This document shows, one piece after another, positions 55,793 through 64,000 of a DNA stretch of 64,000 nt; position 1 is the first letter of the stretch; each line of letters starts with the position of its first letter. The translations under genes and the position numbers were made by a program. The notes beneath the pieces were generated by a model. It saw only the letters and a program-made list of their open reading frames with translations, had not been told where the DNA came from and did not search any database. This stretch comes from Methanobacterium sp. (lineage in GTDB: Archaea > Methanobacteriota > Methanobacteria > Methanobacteriales > Methanobacteriaceae): contig DUPR01000065.1 in NCBI GenBank assembly GCA_012838205.1, positions 21,840 through 85,839 of the forward strand, given 5' to 3'.

Positions 55793-57163
55793 ATGTCAAA
55801 ATCAAGTAATGGTTCACATCAACAAAACAACTTGTTAAATCGGGCTGAAGAAGCATCTAAATTGCTGAAAGAGCATTTGGATAAAGATCATGTGGTAAGA
55901 GTGATTTCCCACAATGATTCAGATGGAATATCGGCTGCTGGTGTTATTTGCAACGCTATCGCCGAGGAAGGGGGAAAATTTCATGTTTCACTAGTACCTC
56001 GTCTAAAAGACAAAGTTCTAGAAAATCTTGCCAAGGAAAAATATCAACTCTTCTTTTTCTGTGACATGGGCAGTGGCTATGTGGAAAAAATCGGCAAACT
56101 CAAAGGACACGCCATAATTGCCGATCACCACCAGACCATGGATGATACTGGCGATGGCATGGAAAACTTGGTGCATGTAAACCCCCACCTATTTGGAATG
56201 GACGGAACACGAGATGTAAGCGCATCTGGAGTAACATATCTCACTGTACGCCCACTAAAAAAAGTGGAATTGGCAGGATTAGCCCTTGTAGGAGCATTTG
56301 GAGATATGCAATACTCTGATGGTTTTCGTGGAATTAACCAAACCATACTCGCTGAAGCCACTGAATCGGGAGTGGTAGAAGAACAAGAAGACTTGAAAAT
56401 CGCTTCTAAAGTAGAACCACTTTATAAATCTCTGGCTCATACATTTCAACCAGCCATTCCAGGGATTTCAGGAGATCTTGAGGGAAGTCAGAGTTTTTTA
56501 GAGAAAATAGGCATCTCTTATGGTGTGAAATTCACTGACTTGGCCAATGAAGAGAAAGACTTTCTCAAAGAGCGTTTAGTTGATTTGAATCCTCAAATAT
56601 TTGGCCAAGTATATAGTGTTCCCAAAGAAGATCCTGCACTCAGGAATTTGGAAAAATATGCAGAAATACTGGATGCTTGTGGAAAAAACAAAAAACATGC
56701 TGTTGGTTTAAGTATTTGTCTAGGTGACAGGAAGTCTGCTATACAAGAAGGAGTAGAATTTCTAAAAAAATACCATGATTCCCTTATTAAAGGAGTAAGT
56801 TGGATCAAAAGGGAAGGTTCGCAAGAGATGGACAATGTCCAATACATTTACACTGAAGATAAGGAAAAAAAGAAGATTATGGGTACTTTAGCAACGTTAG
56901 GTATTGATTTAGAGATTTTAAACCCATTCAAGCCAGTTGTAACCCTTTCACGGATGCACGACCAAGTAAAAATTTCAGGCCGTACAACCCTGAAAATGAC
57001 AAGTAAGGGAGTAAACTTAGGATTTGCTCTTGAACAGGCCGCGAAAAGCTTCAACGGAGCCGGAGGTGGGCATAATATTGCAGCCGGCGCAGTAATCCCC
57101 TATCGCGATTTAGAAAATTTTAAAAATCTGGTAAATGACATAATTAGTACACAAATCAACTGA
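55793..57163 (+). CDS. RecJ-like DHH-family phosphoesterase / exonuclease
   Basis: The 456-aa protein has the DHH-domain motifs HNDSDGISAAGVI (about 40-52, motif I), FCDMGSGY (about 88), DHHQTMDD (about 111-118) and a C-terminal DHHA1 domain with GGGHNIAAGA (about 427-436). It is the archaeal RecJ/GAN-like nuclease associated with the replication machinery or RNA processing. Its place after rps15 is conserved in many euryarchaea. Length is normal. The start ATG has an AGGAAAT ribosome site. Confidence 0.9.
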   Translation: MSKSSNGSHQQNNLLNRAEEASKLLKEHLDKDHVVRVISHNDSDGISAAGVICNAIAEEGGKFHVSLVPRLKDKVLENLAKEKYQLFFFCDMGSGYVEKIGKLKGHAIIADHHQTMDDTGDGMENLVHVNPHLFGMDGTRDVSASGVTYLTVRPLKKVELAGLALVGAFGDMQYSDGFRGINQTILAEATESGVVEEQEDLKIASKVEPLYKSLAHTFQPAIPGISGDLEGSQSFLEKIGISYGVKFTDLANEEKDFLKERLVDLNPQIFGQVYSVPKEDPALRNLEKYAEILDACGKNKKHAVGLSICLGDRKSAIQEGVEFLKKYHDSLIKGVSWIKREGSQEMDNVQYIYTEDKEKKKIMGTLATLGIDLEILNPFKPVVTLSRMHDQVKISGRTTLKMTSKGVNLGFALEQAAKSFNGAGGGHNIAAGAVIPYRDLENFKNLVNDIISTQIN

Positions 57164-57226
57164 AAATAAACCTATAAAACGTCTAAATGAAATAATTTCT
57201 GTAATTACCATTTTAGGGAGCGTTTC

Positions 57227-58429
57227 ATGCATCTTACAAGAGAAGAGGAAAAAATGTACCAGGGAGAGTTCGGCCCTGCCATTCAAAAATCCATGGAAAT
57301 ACTGGTAGCTCTGGGAGATATATACAGAGCAGATGGCATGGTAGAAATAGTATCAGCCCAAATATCCGGTGTTTCCTATAAAACCATAGGCGAAGCAGGG
57401 TTAGAATATTTGGAGGATCTTGCCAGTGAAGGTGCACAAGTAAAAGTGCCCAGCACATTAAACCCTGCAGGTGTGGACCTTGATAACTGGGAAAAACTGG
57501 GATTTCCTGAAGAATTCGCGAAAAAGCAGCAACTTATTGTGGAAGCATATCGTGAAATGGGTATCAGCACAACTTGCACTTGTACCCCTTATCTTGTGGG
57601 CAATGTACCCCCATTAGGAAGCCATGTTGCGTGGTCAGAGTCATCAGCAGTTTGTTATGCTAACTCCGTTCTTGGTGCACGGACTAATAGAGAAGGTGGT
57701 CCTGGAGCTTTATCTGCAGCAATATGTGGAATAACACCTAATTATGGATATCATCTAGATGAAGGTAGGATTCCGAACTTGTTAGTTGAAGTTGAAACTC
57801 CTTTAAAAGGATCTGACTATGGAGCACTAGGATATCTGGTAGGTAAAACTGTGGGTAATGGGATTCCTTATTTTAAACTGAAAAGTAGGAAGCAGGAAAA
57901 AACAAGTGTTAATAATTTAAAGGCTCTTGGTGCTGCATTAGCATCTTCTGGAGCTGTTGCTCTTTATCATGTGGAAAAAATCACTCCAGAATATCAAACT
58001 GTTAATGTAAACCTAGGAGAGTTGGAAAAAATATCTATAACTTCTGTTGACATAGCGGAAACCCGGGATCAGTTGTCTATGTATAAAGATAAGCCTGATC
58101 TTGTCTGTTTGGGATGTCCACATGCTTCTCTAGAAGAAATCCAAGAAGTGGCCAAGATTCTTAAAGGAAAAACACTAGCCAATGAGTTATGGGTGTGTAC
58201 ATCCATCTCTGTAAAGGCCGCCTCGGATCGGATGGGTTACACCAAAATAATTGAAAAAGCAGGAGGTCAGGTAGTCTGTGACACTTGCATGGTGGTGGCC
58301 CCAATTGAAGAAATGGATTTTAAGGTAATTGGAGTGGATTCTGCTAAGGCTGCTAACTATGTGCCGAGTATGTGTGGATTAGACGTTGTTTTTGATGATT
58401 GGGAGAACCTTATTTCTATTAAAACTTGA
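57227..58429 (+). CDS. Aconitase X-type dehydratase large subunit (phosphomevalonate dehydratase-like)
   Basis: The 400-aa protein matches the DUF521/aconitase X catalytic domain. In archaea this serves as the large subunit of mevalonate-5-phosphate dehydratase, an iron-sulfur enzyme of isoprenoid synthesis. Cluster-ligand candidates are [10 protein letters not shown] (about 117), [11 protein letters not shown] (about 288) and CDTCMVV (about 345). No small subunit (DUF126) is encoded in the window. It begins 63 nt after the recJ-like gene. Confidence 0.87.
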   Translation: MHLTREEEKMYQGEFGPAIQKSMEILVALGDIYRADGMVEIVSAQISGVSYKTIGEAGLEYLEDLASEGAQVKVPSTLNPAGVDLDNWEKLGFPEEFAKKQQLIVEAYREMGISTTCTCTPYLVGNVPPLGSHVAWSESSAVCYANSVLGARTNREGGPGALSAAICGITPNYGYHLDEGRIPNLLVEVETPLKGSDYGALGYLVGKTVGNGIPYFKLKSRKQEKTSVNNLKALGAALASSGAVALYHVEKITPEYQTVNVNLGELEKISITSVDIAETRDQLSMYKDKPDLVCLGCPHASLEEIQEVAKILKGKTLANELWVCTSISVKAASDRMGYTKIIEKAGGQVVCDTCMVVAPIEEMDFKVIGVDSAKAANYVPSMCGLDVVFDDWENLISIKT

Positions 58430-58481
58430 AATTTTTTGAGTTTGAAAACATTGCAGAATCCTATTTGAAATTTTTTTTATT

Positions 58482-59345
58482 TCAGGGTAAACTAATGTAT
58501 TTTAAATCACCACCGCAACTACACCGTGAAAAATCGTAAGGGGCTTCATTTTCTTGTAATCTGTAGGATTCGTCACAATTTTTACAAACAATGTATCCTT
58601 CATAGTATTTTTTATCTACAAAAGCAGAAAATTCTGTTTGGATTATTCTAAATAATGTTAAATAGGATTTCAAAACGTGCTGAATATTTATTTTAAAGTT
58701 TTCTGACAAAATGGCACTGGAATGTGACAAAAGTACCAAAACGTTAATGAGCTCATTACTAAAATTCAACTCAGTTTTTCCGTGATTTTCAAAAAGGAAA
58801 AAGATTAATAGAGTATGAAATTTGATGAAAAAATCTTTTGCCTCTTCTTCCCAAGACACTTTTTGTAGCAATTGAAAAAATTCATCATCCAGGAAAAGGT
58901 TCCCTCTGAAAACATCAAACCGATCTAACCCTCCTAAAACCCTTTCAATAAGATCACTCTCATTCAAAGCCCATATATCGTCATTAATCAAATTGCGACC
59001 CAAATATAGAGAATATGACTTTTCAAAAAAATGATGTAAACTAATAAATGATTCATGATTTATGGAAAAATCATTTCTTTCCCTTTTGGGTTCGATTCCA
59101 TTTTCAATGGCTTTAATCAAAACTATATTTTCTGGAAGATTACCATCAGACTTTTGTGCACTGTTAAGGGATGTCATTGAATTTTCATGTATGTTAAACA
59201 ATGTTTCCCAGTAATTTTCTTCCCATAAATATCTAAATTTTCTTAACACTGTAGAAACTTCATATATATGGCCAAATTCAGTGTAAAATTCATTATAACG
59301 AATTTTTAACTCATTTACTTCATTGTCGTTTTCTGGTCCCAACAT
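58482..59345 (-). CDS. Unknown protein with C-terminal zinc ribbon
   Basis: The 287-aa protein is helix-rich and acidic for most of its length, with no recognised domain, and ends with a putative zinc ribbon: CKNC (about 257-260) and CSCGG (about 276-280). Such ribbons often follow archaeal nucleic-acid or membrane-associated proteins. It is convergent with the aconitase-X gene and has no neighbour on its strand. The gene is intact with moderate AT content. I do not recognise it. Confidence 0.6.
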   Translation of the reverse strand: MLGPENDNEVNELKIRYNEFYTEFGHIYEVSTVLRKFRYLWEENYWETLFNIHENSMTSLNSAQKSDGNLPENIVLIKAIENGIEPKRERNDFSINHESFISLHHFFEKSYSLYLGRNLINDDIWALNESDLIERVLGGLDRFDVFRGNLFLDDEFFQLLQKVSWEEEAKDFFIKFHTLLIFFLFENHGKTELNFSNELINVLVLLSHSSAILSENFKINIQHVLKSYLTLFRIIQTEFSAFVDKKYYEGYIVCKNCDESYRLQENEAPYDFSRCSCGGDLKYISLP

Positions 59346-59438
59346 TTAATCACCATAACATTTCATGTTCAACTGTTGAAATATGTAGTATTATTTTATT
59401 AAAAAATATTAATAAATATTGTTGTTAGACTCATTCAA

Positions 59439-59627
59439 CTATGATGTTTTAAGAGTAATTGTCATGGATTTGAAATTATTTCCAAAACTATAGAAAACCC
59501 CAAATCCATTACCACGGCCCAATATGCAGATTATTTTTGGAAAGGCCTTCACATCACCATTGCATTTGTCATGCATCAACACAACTACCGGTTGTCCAAG
59601 TATTCTAATAGAATTCGCGGATGACAA
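59439..59627 (-). pseudogene. Possible C-terminal coding remnant
   Basis: On the minus strand a frame of 62 codons (SIRILGQPVVVLMHD, then FPKIICILGRGNGFGVFYSF) extends upstream as SLWDGYW before a stop. It looks protein-like, ends in a TAG near 59439, and overlaps the structured region. No start or family is recognised. It may be a remnant of a larger gene or a chance frame. Confidence 0.25.
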
Positions 59628-59800
59628 CCAGTAGCCATCCCAGAGGGATTCCTGGTTAGGCTACTCGATAACCTCTAGTTGATTGGTTAAAAACAAAACC
59701 CCACCACTAGTGCTTCCATTCAAACCTCCGCTGCCAGGCCCCCTCCGGACGGCGTCCTGTGAACCCGTCAGGGTTCACGGTAGGATTCCTTGGGGGGCAG
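59581..59800. ncRNA. Candidate structured RNA locus, strand unknown
   Basis: Nested complementary segments: GGTTGTC (59590-59596) with GACAACC (59623-59629), enclosing ATTCT/AGAAT; AGTAGCC (59630-59636) with GGCTACT (59659-59665), enclosing ATCCC-AGA-GGGAT; and GTGAACCC with GGGTTCAC around a 4-nt loop (59759-59778), set between the CTGCC and GGCAG arms. The area is GC-rich against an AT-rich background. This fits a stable RNA (SRP, RNase P, or an IS200/605-type omega RNA are candidates), but I could not match any by signature. Confidence 0.4.
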
Positions 59801-59975
59801 CAGAACAAGAAATACGAGAAAAAACAGTAAACACAACACCCCCAACAGCACCAAAAGAGGCAATATGAAAACAACACGCAGTAGCATTACCAGCAGGAGG
59901 ACTTAGTTGAGCGGGGCTCAGCTCCTTGCTTCTCCACCATATGGACCTTAGAATAATATTATTTTGGTAAAATTT

Positions 59976-60025
59976 TTTATGCATAATGACTAAGATGAAA
60001 TTTATGCATAATGACTAAGATGAAA
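59976..60025. repeat. Perfect 25-bp tandem duplication
   Basis: A 25-nt unit beginning TTTATGCATAATGAC occurs twice without a gap (59976-60000 and 60001-60025). It lies 420 nt upstream of hef. The rest of 60026-60446 is AT-rich without a gene; the hef promoter should lie there. Confidence 0.85.
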
Positions 60026-60446
60026 ATAATTTATTTACATTACAATGGTTAAAAATAGGGTTAGTATAAAAGGAAATGATTGTCCTATAACATTAAGTGG
60101 AAAAAATGAATTCTACAGACGTGATTAATTCAAAAAAACCCTCAAATTCTATTAGATTTAAATTACACTTAAGTTGGCAATTCTTCCGGATTTAGATAAT
60201 TTTATCACCATTCAAACACTGCTAAAAAAGAGTTAGTGGTAAACATGGTGAAATTGAAGATATTTTTCAAAATAATCCCCTAAAACATCCTTTTGAACCA
60301 TGACCCCTTATATTTTTATAGTTTTATAATAGTTTTGATTATTATCATCCAATTAGATTGATTTTTGTAATAGTTTTATAGATTGCAAACATAGTATTAG
60401 TTCAAGATATGTCACTTTAACAAACCAATATTTAGGATATTTAAAA

Positions 60447-62813
60447 ATGGTTGAAAATAAACATCCGAAAGAGAATCTTCCTTCAAAAAAATCGGTGCGA
60501 TGGATACAACATCCATTAATACAGTCAAAAAAAATAGAAGCACGCCTATATCAGCAATTACTGGCTGCAAATGTGTTAAAAAAGGGGAACACTATGATTG
60601 TGGCCCCTACTGCACTGGGAAAGACTATCGTCGCCGCTTTAGTCGCTGCGGAAAGACTTAAAAAACATCCAGATAGTAAAATTCTGCTTTTAGCACCTAC
60701 TAAACCCCTAGTGATACAACATGAAGAAAGCTTCAGAAACTTTATTATATCCACTACAAGTAGTTTGACTGGGGCGGTTAAAGTTGATGAACGTGTTAAA
60801 AGGTGGGAAGAATCCCAGATTATTTGTGCAACACCCCAAACTATTGAATCAGATATTATTGCAGGACGTTACTCTCTGAAAAATGTTTCACTCCTAATAT
60901 TTGATGAATGTCACCGGGGCACTGGTTCCTATGCATACGTGTTTTTGGCCAATCGTTATACTAATGAAGCCGAAGATCAGCTAATACTAGGGTTAACAGC
61001 ATCTCCAGGCGGTGAAGAAGAGAAAATAGATCAAGTTTGTCAGAATCTTTTTATCAATGAAGTAGTTGTTAAAAATGAGGACGATTCTGATGTTAAACCA
61101 TATTTCAACCCAATTGAAGTTGAATGGGTTAGAGTGAATCTTAAAAAAGAACAACTTACAATAAAAAGTCATTTAGATACCGTTCTGAAAAATCGGCTTA
61201 AAGGTCTTAAAAGAATGGGGGTTATAAGTTCTGTACAAAATGTAAGTAAAAAAAACATTCTTCGCGCGCGGGGAAAAGTTCAGAACAATATATCTCGCAG
61301 TACAAAACCACCTAGGGACTGTTTACTAGCAATATCTATGTTAACGGCTGTTTTAAGTCTGCTACATTCAATGGAACTGTTGGAAACACAAGGAGTTAGT
61401 AATTTACACTATTATTTCCAAAGAATGCGGAAAAAAAAGACAAAAGCTGCTCAAGGACTATTCAAAGATAAAAGTTTTAGCACCGCCGTAAATCTTACCA
61501 AAAAGGCTCAAAAAAGTGGGTTACAACATCCAAAATTAGAAAAACTAATAAAAATCCTTAAAAATGCCATTGAATCTGAAGAACAAGTTATTGTGTTCAG
61601 CCAGTACCGGGATACTGTTAACCAAATTCATGAAAAGTGCCAAAAAGAAGGTATTAAAGCTGTAAAATTTTTTGGACAAGCTAACAGAGAAACTGAAAAG
61701 GGTTTAAGCCAAAAAGAACAGAAAGAAATCATCAAAGCATTCAGAATGAAAACATACCAAGTACTTGTTTCAACTAGTGTAGCAGAGGAAGGTATTGACA
61801 TCCCTAGTGTGGATCTGGTAGTGTTATATGAACCTGTTCCTTCTGAAATCCGGATGATTCAAAGACGGGGCAGAACAGGTAGGACCTCAAAAGGCCGTAT
61901 GATAGTTTTAATTACTAAAAACACTAGAGATGAATCATTTTATTATTCCAGCATGCATCGTGAGAGGCAAATGAAAAGACAACTGTCTAAAGGGTATGAA
62001 AAATCTGAAACACCATTAATTGCTAAGGATGAAGATGTTAGAGTACTTGAAAGGAAAAAAAATAGCAGTACTATGGAAAATGAGCTTGTGATTTTGGTTG
62101 ATCATCGAGAAGCAAGATCTGGCGTTACTAGAGAATTGAGTAACTTAGGAGTTAAACTTGAGCCAGTCAACCTCCCATTTGGCGATTATCAAATCAGTGC
62201 CCGTGTAGCGGTGGAAAGAAAAAGTACCAAGGATTTTGTAAGCTCATTAATTGATAAAAGACTGTATAAACAATCCCAAGAACTGATAGAAAACTTTCCA
62301 AATCCATTAATGATTCTAGAAGGTCAAGATCTGTACAGTAGTGGACTGCATCCTAATGCTATTAGAGGGGCTTTGGCCAGTTTGGCTGTTGATTTCAACC
62401 TACCTATTATTCCCACCCGCAGTCCCGAGGACACAGCAGCTATGATCCATAGACTGGCAATACGAGAATTTGATAAAGGATCTCGAGACGTGCAAGTACG
62501 GGCTGATAAAAAACCATTAACACTTCAAGAACAACAACTATTTATTGTGGAATCGTTGCCCAATGTAGGTCCTGTAACAGCTAGAAAAATCTTAGAAAGA
62601 TTTAAAACTGTTGATAGAGTTTTTAATGCGTCTGAAGATGATTTGAAAAAAGTTGATGGAATTGGTGAAACAATTGCTAAAAACATTCGTAGAGTGATTG
62701 AATCTGAATATATCTACAATTCACCATACTTAAGAAAGACTCAGGAATCTTTTTTAACAGATAAAAATAAACCAGATAAAGAATTTCGGTTAGATCAGAA
62801 TAACCAAGGATGA
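60447..62813 (+). CDS. hef: Hef: helicase-nuclease for forked DNA
   Basis: The 788-aa protein joins an N-terminal SF2 helicase (Walker A APTALGKT near 53; DECH box in [11 protein letters not shown] near 154; motif [10 protein letters not shown] near 475) to a C-terminal XPF/Mus81 nuclease (VERKSTKDF near 592) and tandem HhH motifs ([25 protein letters not shown]). Hef processes stalled replication forks, related to eukaryal FANCM. It is followed by trmI after 7 nt, so probably co-transcribed. The start lacks a strong ribosome site. Confidence 0.95.
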   Translation: MVENKHPKENLPSKKSVRWIQHPLIQSKKIEARLYQQLLAANVLKKGNTMIVAPTALGKTIVAALVAAERLKKHPDSKILLLAPTKPLVIQHEESFRNFIISTTSSLTGAVKVDERVKRWEESQIICATPQTIESDIIAGRYSLKNVSLLIFDECHRGTGSYAYVFLANRYTNEAEDQLILGLTASPGGEEEKIDQVCQNLFINEVVVKNEDDSDVKPYFNPIEVEWVRVNLKKEQLTIKSHLDTVLKNRLKGLKRMGVISSVQNVSKKNILRARGKVQNNISRSTKPPRDCLLAISMLTAVLSLLHSMELLETQGVSNLHYYFQRMRKKKTKAAQGLFKDKSFSTAVNLTKKAQKSGLQHPKLEKLIKILKNAIESEEQVIVFSQYRDTVNQIHEKCQKEGIKAVKFFGQANRETEKGLSQKEQKEIIKAFRMKTYQVLVSTSVAEEGIDIPSVDLVVLYEPVPSEIRMIQRRGRTGRTSKGRMIVLITKNTRDESFYYSSMHRERQMKRQLSKGYEKSETPLIAKDEDVRVLERKKNSSTMENELVILVDHREARSGVTRELSNLGVKLEPVNLPFGDYQISARVAVERKSTKDFVSSLIDKRLYKQSQELIENFPNPLMILEGQDLYSSGLHPNAIRGALASLAVDFNLPIIPTRSPEDTAAMIHRLAIREFDKGSRDVQVRADKKPLTLQEQQLFIVESLPNVGPVTARKILERFKTVDRVFNASEDDLKKVDGIGETIAKNIRRVIESEYIYNSPYLRKTQESFLTDKNKPDKEFRLDQNNQG

Positions 62814-62820
62814 ATGGCCA

Positions 62821-63549
62821 ATGAAGATTTTGATAAATGAAAGAGGAAAAAAATTTCTAGCTGGTTCAGAAGATCTGCACACAGACCAAGGTTACATTAA
62901 AAATGAGGAAATTCAGTCAAGTAGTCCTGGAGACATGTTGGAAACTCATATTGGACATAAATTTCGTGTTTTAGATGCGAATATTAATGATTATATTGAA
63001 TTAATGGATCGTCGGTGCTCAATAATTCTCCCCAAAGATTTGGGGGTTATGGCATCTTTTACAGGACTTGGAAATGGGCATCAAGTGGTAGAAGCTGGAA
63101 CTGGTGCTGGCGCAGCAACTATCTTTCTGAGTAATATTGTGGGAGAAAAAGGTCATGTCTATTCCTATGAAATTAGGGAAGATTTCGCAGCAGTGGCTGA
63201 GAAAAATATTAGAGAATTCGGGTTAGAGAATGTGACAATTAAATGTGCAGATGTTGTTTCAGGCATTAATGAAAAAAATGTTGATTTGATCTTTTTAGAC
63301 CTTCCTAAACCGTGGGATGTCATTGAAAATGCTAAGATCGCACTTAAATTTGGAGGATTTCTTGTTGCCTACACTCCCTACGTTGACCAAGTCAAACTTC
63401 TCACCAAAATTTTGAAAAAACGTGGTTTTTCTGATATAAAAAGTATAGAATGTATTTTAAGAGAATTAGAAGTAAAACCCAAAGGTATTAGACCTAAAAC
63501 ACGTATGATGGGACACACTGGATATTTAACATTTGGTAGGAAAATCTAG
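62821..63549 (+). CDS. trmI: tRNA (adenine-N1)-methyltransferase TrmI
   Basis: The 242-aa class I methyltransferase has the SAM-binding motif [18 protein letters not shown] (about 90-106), acidic motif [10 protein letters not shown], and [10 protein letters not shown] (about 160). The N-terminal small domain and the region [14 protein letters not shown] are typical of TrmI, which methylates A57/A58 of tRNA in archaea. It lies directly after hef. Confidence 0.92.
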   Translation: MKILINERGKKFLAGSEDLHTDQGYIKNEEIQSSSPGDMLETHIGHKFRVLDANINDYIELMDRRCSIILPKDLGVMASFTGLGNGHQVVEAGTGAGAATIFLSNIVGEKGHVYSYEIREDFAAVAEKNIREFGLENVTIKCADVVSGINEKNVDLIFLDLPKPWDVIENAKIALKFGGFLVAYTPYVDQVKLLTKILKKRGFSDIKSIECILRELEVKPKGIRPKTRMMGHTGYLTFGRKI

Positions 63550-63643
63550 TGATAGTTGTACTATGATAAAATAATAAAAAAAAACAAATTAGAAAAAATA
63601 ATTTTTTTATTGATGTAAAACAGACATTACATATGGTGAAAAG

Positions 63644-64000
63644 ATGGGTTTCGAGTTAAAAAATATAATTTCAATTAAGGACTTCAAAAAAAAAGATATT
63701 GAATATATTCTTAAATTATCCGAAAAAATGGAACCCATTGCTAAGTCTGAAGAGAAATCCAACATCTTGGATGGATCTATATTAGGAATGTTATTCTACG
63801 AAGCTTCAACCCGAACCCGCCTATCATTCGAAACTGCTATGAAACGTCTGGGAGGGAATACGATTGGTTTTGCTGAAACTGAAACTAGTTCAGCCACTAA
63901 GGGAGAAAATTTAACTGATACAGTTCGAACTGTTGGAAAATATGCTGATGCCTTAGTCATACGCCATAATATGGAAGGAACAGCCCGTTATGTTGCGGAA
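63644..64000 (+). CDS. pyrB: Aspartate carbamoyltransferase catalytic chain, N-terminal part (cut by window edge)
   Basis: The ATG at 63644, with GGTGAA at 63635-63640, opens a frame that runs to the window end (119 codons). The carbamoyl-phosphate loop [17 protein letters not shown] (about 56-72) and [23 protein letters not shown] in pieces identify aspartate carbamoyltransferase, the first pathway-specific step of pyrimidine synthesis. The rest is outside the window. Confidence 0.92.
   Translation, partial: MGFELKNIISIKDFKKKDIEYILKLSEKMEPIAKSEEKSNILDGSILGMLFYEASTRTRLSFETAMKRLGGNTIGFAETETSSATKGENLTDTVRTVGKYADALVIRHNMEGTARYVAE

Noticed and set aside
59683..59984. Short ORFs on both strands in the GC-rich structured locus
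   Set aside because: The frames (61 and 69 codons) cover the hairpins, are of odd composition and overlap each other; a structured RNA or element end explains them better.

Overview
The window is archaeal chromosome, AT-rich, and most consistent with a methanogen of the Methanobacteriales (a Methanobacterium-like organism). The evidence is the F420-dependent methylene-tetrahydromethanopterin dehydrogenase gene mtd, a methanogenesis marker 12 protein, a CbiA/CfbB amidotransferase (corrin or coenzyme F430 pathway), a fused Fae-Hps enzyme, Alba, a Hef helicase-nuclease, a fused Kae1-Bud32, an archaeal ThrS, DUF2098, and TATA-box promoters. The species itself cannot be read from the sequence.

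Layout: 1-3.4 kb holds the end of a HAD phosphatase gene, decayed sequence, a DUF6790 membrane protein, a DUF362 ferredoxin-type protein and a TIM-barrel isomerase-like protein. 3.5-7.7 kb is a PadR regulator, an ABC-2 exporter and a secreted beta-propeller protein. 7.8-10 kb has Alba and two tandem receiver-PAS proteins. 10-14.3 kb has leuA, then DUF63, PHP and DUF1786 genes. 14.5-19.6 kb has trpB2, fae-hps, an iron-sulfur flavoprotein, a ferredoxin, hisB and a flavodoxin. 19.6-25.8 kb has a carbonic-anhydrase-like protein, an HD protein, mtd, a polymerase-like membrane protein and cbiA/cfbB. 26-31.7 kb has an orphan radical SAM-HhH protein, a ParA ATPase with a small ParB-N-like partner, an M24 peptidase and thrS. 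32.5-43 kb carries ilvD, a signal peptidase, argS, argF, purD and ilvB-ilvN-ilvC. 43-51.7 kb has marker 12, DUF2098, surE, an Mrr-like membrane protein, two tRNA-Val genes, ilvE, uppP, a cyclase and a CobT-family gene. 51.9-64 kb has kae1-bud32, rdgB, rps15, a RecJ-like gene, an aconitase-X-type large subunit, an unknown zinc-ribbon protein, hef, trmI and the start of pyrB.

Most genes are housekeeping. Branched-chain amino acid synthesis is spread over leuA, ilvD, ilvBNC and ilvE. Arginine, histidine, purine and pyrimidine genes (argF, hisB, purD, pyrB) are single genes outside large operons. Many starts could be refined by Shine-Dalgarno position (GTG for ilvN, TTG for kae1-bud32 and the Mrr-like gene).

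The most interesting signals are non-genic or small. (1) A ParA gene is followed by a 130-aa protein that keeps only the ParB N-terminal ParA-stimulating motif, and both sides of this operon carry an AT-rich palindromic repeat that recurs at four other intergenic loci. (2) Two clusters of three copies of a 13-bp dyad, TTCTAC(T/A)GTAGAA, lie 20 kb apart. (3) A GC-rich, strongly self-complementary locus near 59.6-59.8 kb may be an unannotated structured RNA. (4) Four 15-bp tandem repeats straddle the expected padR transcription start. (5) The paired receiver-PAS proteins share an insertion that looks like a duplicated KPF motif. Several gene remnants are also visible. No CRISPR array, complete insertion sequence, rRNA or prophage was seen.
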